From assembly GCA_036488085.1 (NCBI GenBank), contig DASXHZ010000056.1:1-51541 (forward strand): a stretch of DNA of 51,541 nucleotides, read 5' to 3'. Of this stretch, positions 45,792 to 51,541 are shown piece after piece. The number at the start of each line of letters is the position of its first letter. Within the stretch, counting starts at the first letter, position 1. Under the pieces are notes generated by a model. That model ran no database searches. It had not been told where the DNA came from and saw only the letters and a program-made list of their open reading frames with translations. Source of the stretch: DASXHZ01 sp036488085 (GTDB lineage: Bacteria > Acidobacteriota > Thermoanaerobaculia > Gp7-AA8). A program made the translations under genes and the position numbers.

Positions 45792-46850
45792 ATGCGATCC
45801 GTCATCACCGGCACCGGGATCGGGATCCCGAAGAACGTCGTTCCCAACGAAGTCCTCTCGCGCATCATGGACACGTCCGATGAGTGGATCCGGACGCGCA
45901 GCGGGATCGAGCAGCGCCACTACGCCGATCCTGGCGAGGGAAGCGCGGAGCTCGGGATGATGGCAGCGCAGAACGCGCTGACGTCGGCGAACCGCACCAC
46001 CGCCGACATCGACGCCGTCATCTTCGCCACGATGACGCCGAACTACTTCTTCCCCGGCAACGGCCCGGTGCTGCAGGCGAAGATGGGCTTCGGGAACATC
46101 CCGACCTTCGACATCCGCCAGCAGTGCAGCGGATTCCTCTACGGCCTCGACCTCGCCGACTCGCTGATCAAGAGCGGCAAGTACGGGCGGATCCTCCTCG
46201 TCGGCGCCGAGGTGCATACGCCGTTCATGCCGTGGCAGAACGGGTGGGACATCACCATCGGCCGCGACGACCGCGAGGTAACGCCGGAGGAGTACGCCGC
46301 GAACACCGCCATCCGCGACCGGACGGTCCTCTTCGGAGACGGCGCCGGCGCGGTGATCGTGGAGGCGAGCGAGGACGACTCGCGCGGCTTCATCGCCACG
46401 AAGCTCTTCAGCGACGGCTCCAACATCGAAGCGCTCTACGTCCCCGGCGTCGGCTTCCGCCGCCGTCCGTTCGTCGACCACGACCAGATCGACCGCAGCG
46501 ACCCGATCCCGGTCATGGAAGGCCGCGCCGTCTTCAAGGAAGCCGTCTCCCGAATGCCCGAAGCCGTCCGCGCCGTCTGCGCCGCGGCGGGCATGGCCGT
46601 GAACGACATCGACATCCTCATCGTCCACCAGGCCAACCTCCGCATCATCGAAGGCGTCGCCAAACAGCTCGCCCTCCCCGCCGCGAAAGTCCCCCACAAC
46701 ATCGAGCGCTACGGCAACACCACCGCCGGCACCTTACCCATCCTCTACCACGAGTGCGTCACCGACGGCCGGATCCAACCCGGCATGCTCGTCTGCTTCA
46801 CCGCGCTAGGGTCAGGGTTGCATTGGGGGGCGGCGTTGTACCGGGCGTAG
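45792..46850 (+). CDS. fabH: 3-oxoacyl-ACP synthase III
   Basis: 352 residues. It condenses acetyl-CoA with malonyl-ACP to start fatty acid synthesis. The catalytic triad is C112 (RQQCSGFLYG), H279 (IVHQANLRI) and N309 (GNTTAGTLP). Slightly longer than E. coli FabH because of an insert around 170-190 (TIGRDDREVTPEEYAAN), a trait of FabH-like enzymes that also serve polyketide or olefin pathways. No other fab genes are adjacent, so a specialised role is possible. Confidence 0.9.
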   Translation: MRSVITGTGIGIPKNVVPNEVLSRIMDTSDEWIRTRSGIEQRHYADPGEGSAELGMMAAQNALTSANRTTADIDAVIFATMTPNYFFPGNGPVLQAKMGFGNIPTFDIRQQCSGFLYGLDLADSLIKSGKYGRILLVGAEVHTPFMPWQNGWDITIGRDDREVTPEEYAANTAIRDRTVLFGDGAGAVIVEASEDDSRGFIATKLFSDGSNIEALYVPGVGFRRRPFVDHDQIDRSDPIPVMEGRAVFKEAVSRMPEAVRAVCAAAGMAVNDIDILIVHQANLRIIEGVAKQLALPAAKVPHNIERYGNTTAGTLPILYHECVTDGRIQPGMLVCFTALGSGLHWGAALYRA

Positions 46851-46858
46851 TTCGGCGA

Positions 46859-47079
46859 TCAGCCTCGATGTGTAATTGCATTGAGAGCGGGGATGATGAG
46901 GGCGCCCCACCAGTTGGAGATGCCCGGCATGTCGGCGCGACGCAGGATGGGATGCACCGGGACGCCGCCGTGGATGCCTGCCACCCGAGGAGTGACCAGA
47001 TCCCGAGCGTCACGAAGAGCGTGATCGCCGTGTGGAGTCGCGCGAATTGGTGCTCGGTGATCGCGTACTCCTCTCGCAC
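46859..47079 (-). pseudogene. Decayed membrane-protein gene
   Basis: From a possible GTG at 47079 the frame reads VREEYAITEHQFARLHTAI and TLFVTLGIWSLLGWQ, then loses the frame near 46978. The continuation GIHGGVPVHPILRRADMPGI-SNWWGALIIPAL is in the next frame and stops at 46859. SNWWGAL and HGGVP match a family of multi-helix membrane proteins about four times as long. One base is missing and the C-terminal part is gone. Confidence 0.65.
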
Positions 47080-47090
47080 GAAGCCGTGAT

Positions 47091-47117
47091 TCCGAGGTTT
47101 CCGCGGTTTCCGAGGTC
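47091..47117. repeat. Short CCGAGGTTT repeat
   Basis: Three 9-bp units CCGAGGTTT/CCGCGGTTT lie just upstream of the decayed gene. Related in composition to the GGTTTCGA arrays. Confidence 0.6.
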
Positions 47118-47139
47118 CATCACGGCGCGCTCCTGGACG

Positions 47140-47520
47140 GGGACGGCGCGTCGGCGGACCGTGTCTGTGTGATTGCCGGCGGCGTTGGTGTGTTCGCAGG
47201 CGGTGCGGCCGCGCCGCCGGACGGGGATGGCGCGCCGCTGAACGGGGAGCGCGCACCGGCGGACGGGGGCCGCGTACCGTCTGGCGGAGAGCCGGCGCCG
47301 TTAGACGGGGACGGCGCGCCGTGCGACGGGAACCGCGCGCCGCGAGCCGGCGCCGGCGTGATGGAAGACGGGGATGGCGTGACGGCGGCCAGTCACGGAT
47401 TCCCCGTCCAGCGGCGCGCCATCCCCGTCCCGCGGGGCGCGCGCCCCGTGCGCCGGTGCGCAAGCCCCGTCTGCCGGCGCGCAAGCCCCGTCCGCGGACG
47501 CGGCATTCGGGTCCCACGGA
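47140..47520. repeat. GC-rich foldback array, GACGGGGATGGCGCGCCG-type unit
   Basis: From about 47140 to 47375, imperfect units of 18 or so bases containing GACGGGGA and GGCGCGCCG recur. From about 47400 to 47510 the complementary units (CGGCGCGCCATCCCCGTC, then GGCGCGCAAGCCCCGTC) follow. Open frames here (AHGARAPRDGDG repeats) are artefacts. No gene between 47118 and the promoter at 47616. Confidence 0.8.
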
Positions 47521-47615
47521 GCACCTTCCCAGCGGTCGTCACACCGTGAACGCCGTCCGCGCGCCGTGAATGGGGCATTCACAGCGAGTCAGCGAAAAAA
47601 AACTGAGAAACCCTC

Positions 47616-47644
47616 TTGACGCCGACCGAGCCGGGCTTTACTTT
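47616..47644 (+). promoter_or_regulatory. Probable sigma-70 promoter
   Basis: TTGACG at 47616-47621 and TACTTT at 47639-47644 with a 17-base spacer. Transcription would begin near 47651, giving a leader of about 280 bases before the CDS at 47932. Confidence 0.65.
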
Positions 47645-47654
47645 GGGTTCGAGG

Positions 47655-47930
47655 TCAGAGTTCGAAAGAACAAAGACCTTGCGGCTGTCGGCGGTACAGG
47701 CTTCCCGGATGGGACACAAAGCTTGTACCGGTGCGGGAGTAGAGCCTAGCTCCTCCTGCCGCGAGACGCCCGAGGTGTACACCTCGGGACTAACACTAAC
47801 CGGAGGTGTCGGCGCGTCGCCGCTACTTCCAGCCGGTGGCCGCTCTCGCACTCGTGCACAGAGTCCTGACGTCCTCCGGTCAACCGCCCTTCGGGGCATA
47901 CGAGACCCAAATAACAGACAGGAGGACAGC
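47655..47930 (+). ncRNA. Structured 5' leader of unknown class
   Basis: Several compact helices: GGTC at 47654 region with GTTC-GAAA-GAAC at 47670-47681 (GNRA loop); an 11-pair stem 47693-47703 with 47719-47729 enclosing CCCGGATGGGACACA; a GC-rich hairpin about 47733-47762; and the perfect 20-base palindrome CCCGAGGTGTACACCTCGGG at about 47769-47788. The GGGACACAAAGC segment (47711) loosely recalls c-di-GMP-I riboswitches, but the second stem does not match well. Its class is undetermined. Confidence 0.45.
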
Positions 47931-47931
47931 T

Positions 47932-48498
47932 ATGACATACATGAAGAATCAGGTACTCAACCCGACCACGGCCCAGGCTGCGGATACGCCGCAGCAGACG
48001 CCGGCCCTCACGCCCGAAGCGATCGTGGAACAGTTGCGCGCCATCAGCGGTCAGGTGCCGGAGGCAGTTCCTCTGACACCGGATCAGCGCGACACGGTTC
48101 GCAATCGCGCCCGGACGGCGAAGAACGGCGAGATCCTGCAGACGACGATCAGCATGGTCGGCACCACGGACGTCATCTCGAACGCGGTCGGTCACGACGC
48201 GGACGGGGTGCGCCAGTTGTGCGATGACTCCAACCGCTGGGCCGTCGTCGAGGATGAGCTTCGCGCTCTGCTGAACGGCGTTTCCAGCGCAAACCTGGTG
48301 CGCCGCCAGCAGCTCGCCGTCATCGCAGACACGGCGTACGGGGTCGGTCTGCAGTTGGTGCGGAACCCGGAGCACGCCGCACTCGTGCCGCACGTGCTGG
48401 AGGTCAAGCGTTTGAAGAGCATCGGCCGCCGGAAGAAGACGGCGACGACTCCGCAGACGCCGGCTCCCCCAGTACCCGTGACACCGAAAGTCGGCTGA
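47932..48498 (+). CDS. Hypothetical helical protein
   Basis: 188 residues from the ATG at 47932 with a strong AGGAGG eight bases upstream. Predicted mostly alpha-helical between about 25 and 160 (PEAIVEQLRAISGQVPE, TPDQRDTVRNRARTAKNGEI, AALVPHVLEVKRLKSIG), with a Thr/Pro-rich tail (TPQTPAPPVPVTPKVG). No signal peptide, no cysteine pair, no known motif. The strong promoter, long leader, strong ribosome binding site and strong terminator suggest an abundant, regulated product. I do not recognise the family. Confidence 0.8.
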   Translation: MTYMKNQVLNPTTAQAADTPQQTPALTPEAIVEQLRAISGQVPEAVPLTPDQRDTVRNRARTAKNGEILQTTISMVGTTDVISNAVGHDADGVRQLCDDSNRWAVVEDELRALLNGVSSANLVRRQQLAVIADTAYGVGLQLVRNPEHAALVPHVLEVKRLKSIGRRKKTATTPQTPAPPVPVTPKVG

Positions 48499-48513
48499 TC
48501 GGGAGGTAGATCC

Positions 48514-48547
48514 GGCCGGGCGCGTTATGAGCGCGCCCGGCCATTTT
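48514..48547 (+). terminator. Intrinsic terminator
   Basis: GGCCGGGCGCG (48514-48524) pairs with CGCGCCCGGCC (48532-48542) with a seven-base loop, followed by ATTTTCG. Eleven GC-rich pairs and a T-run end the transcript of the hypothetical gene. Confidence 0.8.
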
Positions 48548-48553
48548 CGCGCC

Positions 48554-49006
48554 CTAATCCCGTAGGTACTTCTCCATCAGCGTCGCGTTCTCCATCATCG
48601 CGCGGAGCTCGATGACGTAGGCGCGGGCGAGGAAGACCAGGGTGACGACGGCCGAGGCGTCGTGGAGCCAGCGGGGGGTCTTGCCGCTGACGACGCCGCC
48701 TCCCATGATGAAGGTGACCATCAGGGCGGCGATGGCCCACATGGCGGCGGGGAAGACGCGCGTTTTGAAGTCCTTGGTGCGCTGCACCACCGCCGCGTCG
48801 TTGTTCGCTTTGTCCTTGATCTCCTTGCCGGTGCCGATGAAGAAGAACATGGTCATCGACTGGGAGAACAGGCCGAGAATGGTGGTCGCGAGCGCGACGA
48901 AGATGTGCTGCGCGGCGTGAGCCGGCGACGCGAGAAAGCCCATCACCCCCGTGGCGATGAGGCCGGCGAGCGAGAGGAGCGTGGTGACGAGGAGGAACTG
49001 CGCCAT
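48554..49006 (-). CDS. Four-helix membrane protein
   Basis: 150 residues with four hydrophobic segments (LLVTTLLSLAGLIATGVMGF; HIFVALATTILGLFSQSMTMF; VFPAAMWAIAALMVTFIMGG; ASAVVTLVFLARAYVIEL). His residues at the ends of helices could be haem ligands as in small cytochrome-b-like proteins, but this is speculation. Start at 49006 directly abuts the 103-bp repeat, the first of whose units begins at its ATG. I do not know the family. Confidence 0.7.
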   Translation of the reverse strand: MAQFLLVTTLLSLAGLIATGVMGFLASPAHAAQHIFVALATTILGLFSQSMTMFFFIGTGKEIKDKANNDAAVVQRTKDFKTRVFPAAMWAIAALMVTFIMGGGVVSGKTPRWLHDASAVVTLVFLARAYVIELRAMMENATLMEKYLRD

Positions 49007-49415
49007 GGGGCGGTATTAGAGCGCAGAGCTTAGAGCGCAGAGCGCAGAAAGTGATCGGGCCCCGTTTTCTGCGCTCCGCGCTCTGCCCTCTCCGCTCTCT
49101 TTGCTAGATGGGGCGGTATTAGAGCGCAGAGCTTAGAGCGCAGAGCGCAGAAAGTGATCATGCCCGTTTTCTGCGCTCCGCGCTCTGCCCTCTCCGCTCT
49201 CTTTGCTAGATGGCGCGGTGTTAGAGCGCAGAGCTTAGAGCGCAGAGCGCAGAAAGTGATCATGCCCCGTTTTCTGCGCTCCGCGCTCTGCCCTCTCCGC
49301 TCTCTTTGCTAGATGGGGCGGTATTAGAGCGCAGACCTTAGCGCGCAGAGCGCAGAAAGTGATCGTGCCCCGTTTTCTGCGCTCCGCGCTCTGGCCTCTC
49401 CGCTCTCTTTGCTAG
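49005..49415. repeat. Four tandem copies of a 103-bp foldback unit
   Basis: Copies begin at 49005, 49108, 49210 and 49313, of 102-103 bases each, nearly identical. Every copy has its own inverted arms, AGAGCGCAGAGCTTAGAG and CTCTGCCCTCTCCGCTCT, around AAGTGATC and GCCCCGTTTT. It fills the space between the membrane protein and purM. Confidence 0.96.
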
Positions 49416-49426
49416 ACTCCGCGCCG

Positions 49427-50494
49427 TTGGCTGAGAAAACGAGTTATCGCGATTCGGGCGTCGACATCGACGCGCAGGATGAGGCGCTTCGCGAGGTCCG
49501 GCGGATCGCTCGGGGGACGTTCACTCCGAACGTCATGTCCGACATCGGGAGCTTCGGCGGGCTGTTTCGGGCGCAGTTCGAGGGGATCACGAAGCCGGTG
49601 CTGGTCTCGTCGACGGATGGCGTCGGGACGAAGCTTCGCGTCGCGCAGGCGATGAAGATCCACGACACGGTCGGGTACGACCTCGTCTGCCACTGCGTGA
49701 ACGACATTCTGGTGCAGGGGGCGCGGCCGCTCTTCTTCCTCGACTACTACGCCACCGGCAAACTGCGGCCGCCGGTGATGACCGACGTCGTCCGCGGGAT
49801 GGCGCAGGCGTGCCGCGAGAACGGCTGTGCGCTGATCGGCGGCGAGACGGCGGAAATGCCCGGCTTCTACGGCGACGACGACTACGACATCGCCGGCTTC
49901 ATCGTCGGCGTCGTCGACGAGCCGAACGTCATCGACGGCAAGGCGGTGCGCGAGGGCGACGTGCTCATCGTGCTGCCGAGCGTGGGACTGCATACGAACG
50001 GCTACTCCCTGGCGCGGCGGATCCTCATCGACCAGCTCGGACACGACTTCCAGTCGATCGTGCCGCAGATCGGCGGGAAGGTCGGGGAAGTCCTTCTGGC
50101 GCCGCACATCTCGTATCTCAAGCCGCTGCTTCCGCTGGTCGACCAGCGGAAGATTCACGCGCTGGCGCACATCACCGGCGGCGGGCTGACCGACAACGTA
50201 CCGCGCGTCCTCCCCGACACGCTCGACGCACACATCAAGCTCGGCTCGTGGCCGGTGCTCCCGATCTTCCACTATCTCTACGACCACGGACATGTCGAGG
50301 CCGAGGAGATGCTGCGCGTCTTCAACATGGGCGTCGGGATGATCGTCATCGCCGGTACCGCCGACGTCCCGGCGATCGTCGAGCACTTCACCCGGATCGG
50401 GCAGAAGTTCTACTTCGCCGGCAACGTCGTGAAGGGATCGGGGAAAGTGGTCTATGACGCGCCGCCGGCTGGGTTCGCGTCGTGGATCGAATGA
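49427..50494 (+). CDS. purM: Phosphoribosylformylglycinamidine cyclo-ligase
   Basis: 355 residues from the TTG at 49427; a TTG at 49409 is also possible and neither has a Shine-Dalgarno. PurM makes AIR from FGAM using ATP in purine synthesis. YRDSGVDIDAQDEAL, SSTDGVGTKLRVAQ, CVNDILVQGARPLFFLDYYA, IGGETAEMPGFY and HITGGGLTDNVPRVLP are all typical. Its stop overlaps the purN ATG by four bases. Confidence 0.96.
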   Translation: MAEKTSYRDSGVDIDAQDEALREVRRIARGTFTPNVMSDIGSFGGLFRAQFEGITKPVLVSSTDGVGTKLRVAQAMKIHDTVGYDLVCHCVNDILVQGARPLFFLDYYATGKLRPPVMTDVVRGMAQACRENGCALIGGETAEMPGFYGDDDYDIAGFIVGVVDEPNVIDGKAVREGDVLIVLPSVGLHTNGYSLARRILIDQLGHDFQSIVPQIGGKVGEVLLAPHISYLKPLLPLVDQRKIHALAHITGGGLTDNVPRVLPDTLDAHIKLGSWPVLPIFHYLYDHGHVEAEEMLRVFNMGVGMIVIAGTADVPAIVEHFTRIGQKFYFAGNVVKGSGKVVYDAPPAGFASWIE

Positions 50495-51090
50495 GACTCG
50501 CGATCCTCCTGTCAGGCCGCGGCTCCAACTTCGCGGCCATCCACGATGCGATCTCCCGCGGCGAGCTCGAGGCGGAGATCGTTTGTGTGATTGCGAACCG
50601 GGCGGATGCGGCGGGGATCGAGCGGGCGATGGAGTGGGGGCTCGACGCGCATGTGATCGACAACAAGGCGTTCGCATCGCGGACGGCGCATGAGCATGAG
50701 GTGCTGCGGCTGCTGGAGCGCGCGCAGCCGGACTTCATCGCCCTCGCCGGCTACATGCGGCTGCTCAGCGCCGAGTTCGTGGCGAAGTATCCGAACCGCA
50801 TCGTGAACATCCACCCGTCGCTGCTGCCGGCGTTCCCGGGAGTCGACGCGCAGAAGCAGGCGCTCCACTACGGCGTGCGCGTCGCCGGCTGCACGGTCCA
50901 CTTCGTCGACGAGACCCTCGACGCCGGCCCGATCATCGCGCAGCGGACGGTCGAGGTGCGCGACGGCGACGACGCTGACTCACTCGCCGCGCGCATCCTC
51001 GAGCAGGAGCATGTTGCGTACGTGGAGGCGCTCGTTGCGCTTTCGACACGCGAGTGGAGAGTGGACGGGCGGCGTGTGGTGTTCGGGTGA
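50491..51090 (+). CDS. purN: Phosphoribosylglycinamide formyltransferase
   Basis: 199 residues from the ATG at 50491. It transfers the formyl group of 10-formyl-THF to GAR. LLSGRGSNFAAI is the phosphate-binding start; N106-I-H108 (NIHPSLLPAFPG) and the distal Asp in DETLDAGPI are the catalytic residues. Translationally coupled to purM. The stop codon is the first base of the next array. Confidence 0.97.
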   Translation: MRLAILLSGRGSNFAAIHDAISRGELEAEIVCVIANRADAAGIERAMEWGLDAHVIDNKAFASRTAHEHEVLRLLERAQPDFIALAGYMRLLSAEFVAKYPNRIVNIHPSLLPAFPGVDAQKQALHYGVRVAGCTVHFVDETLDAGPIIAQRTVEVRDGDDADSLAARILEQEHVAYVEALVALSTREWRVDGRRVVFG

Positions 51091-51541
51091 GGTTACGGGG
51101 TCACGGGGTTACGCGGTCACGGGGTTACGCGGTTACGCGGTTACGCGGTTACGGGGTCACGGGGTCACGAAGTTACGAGGTCACGAAGTTACGAGGTCAC
51201 GAAGTTACGAGGTCACGAAGTTACGAGGTCACGAAGTTACGAGGTCACGAAGTTACGGGGTCACGAAGTTACGGGGTCACGAAGTTACGGGGTCACGAAG
51301 TTACGGGGTCACGAAGTTACGAGGTCACGAAGTTACGAGGTCACGAAGTTACGGGGTCACGAAGTTACGAGGTCACGAAGTTACGAGGTCACGAAGTTAC
51401 GAGGTCACGAAGTTACGAGGTCACGAAGTTACGAGGTAGCCTGACTTCGCAACCCCGTAACCCCGTAACCCCGGTCACGAAGTTACGGGGTCACGAAGTT
51501 ACGAGGTCACGAAGTTACGAGGTAGCCTGACTTCGCAACCC
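51090..51541. repeat. Terminal array, GAGGTCACGAAGTTAC-type 16-bp unit
   Basis: Octamers of the GGTTACGG/GGTCACGG type turn into about 18 copies of a 16-bp unit, then two copies of a short segment AGCCTGACTTCGCAACCC with the complementary GTAACCCC units around 51450. The window ends inside the array. All frames are open and encode RSYEVTKLRGHEVT-like artefacts. Confidence 0.95.

Noticed and set aside
47693..47762. Firm call of a c-di-GMP-I riboswitch
   Set aside because: Only the GGGACACAAAGC segment and the stem around it look similar; the second helix and tetraloop receptor do not fit, so it is kept as an unclassified leader.
51011..51530. Repeat proteins read from the terminal array
   Set aside because: Same artefact as at the window start; part of it is also the end of purN in another frame.

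Overview
The window is a high-GC bacterial chromosomal segment, densely packed with housekeeping genes, that starts and ends inside short-unit repeat arrays, as metagenome contigs often do. The gene set fits an Acidobacteriota-like heterotroph: a bifunctional transaldolase/glucose-6-phosphate isomerase next to gnd, the ffh-rpsP-khpA-rimM-trmD-rplS-rnhB block, several secreted TPR proteins, arginine deiminase with carbamate kinase, and speA. This phylum assignment is an inference from gene content, not a computed placement.

Layout. 1-5.2 kb: repeat array, secreted Gly-rich protein, saccharopine-dehydrogenase-like reductase, LolA-like periplasmic protein, glnS, zinc ribbon and DUF4112 proteins. 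5.2-12.4 kb: cardiolipin synthase facing a minus-strand run (YihY, VTT protein, tal-pgi, gnd). 12.5-14.3 kb: a ferredoxin/metallo-beta-lactamase protein divergent from a MerR/CarH-like regulator. 14.3-21.6 kb: ffh and the ribosome maturation operon, ending in rnhB and a 942-aa TPR protein. 21.6-25.8 kb: sulfite-exporter-type permease with two small membrane proteins, thiL-truA, DUF971, and a broken BrnT/BrnA toxin-antitoxin pair. 25.8-28.0 kb: arcA-arcC. 28.1-31.8 kb: a compact cluster (DUF2064 glycosyltransferase-like, arsenosugar-type peroxidase-like protein, FAD oxidoreductase, radical SAM, atypical metallophosphoesterase) that looks like a small-molecule pathway. 31.9-39.3 kb: TPR protein, prfC, a double AsnC/AhbA-B-like protein, and metH behind a SAM-II riboswitch with terminator. 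39.3-42.7 kb: lipoprotein, TPR protein, speA. 43.1-44.3 kb: a GrdB/PrdB-like protein and a peroxiredoxin whose catalytic Cys codon is TGA, a probable selenocysteine. 44.5-46.9 kb: small lipoprotein, hslO, fabH. 46.9-49.0 kb: a decayed membrane-protein gene, a GC-rich array, a hypothetical protein with a long structured leader, and a membrane protein. 49.0-51.5 kb: a four-copy 103-bp repeat, purM-purN, and a terminal array.

Three things stand out. First, the probable Sec peroxiredoxin has a hairpin at the position expected of a bacterial SECIS element and lies beside a glycine/D-proline-reductase-family protein. Second, metH has a nearly complete on/off switch: promoter, SAM-II aptamer, antiterminator pairing and intrinsic terminator. 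Third, at about a dozen intergenic sites there are foldback arrays: a 7-18 bp unit is repeated in one direction, then its reverse complement is repeated. The unit differs from locus to locus but the architecture is the same. These arrays sit at gene ends, supply some C-terminal codons, and occupy the place where a ribosome binding site would be for khpA and possibly others.
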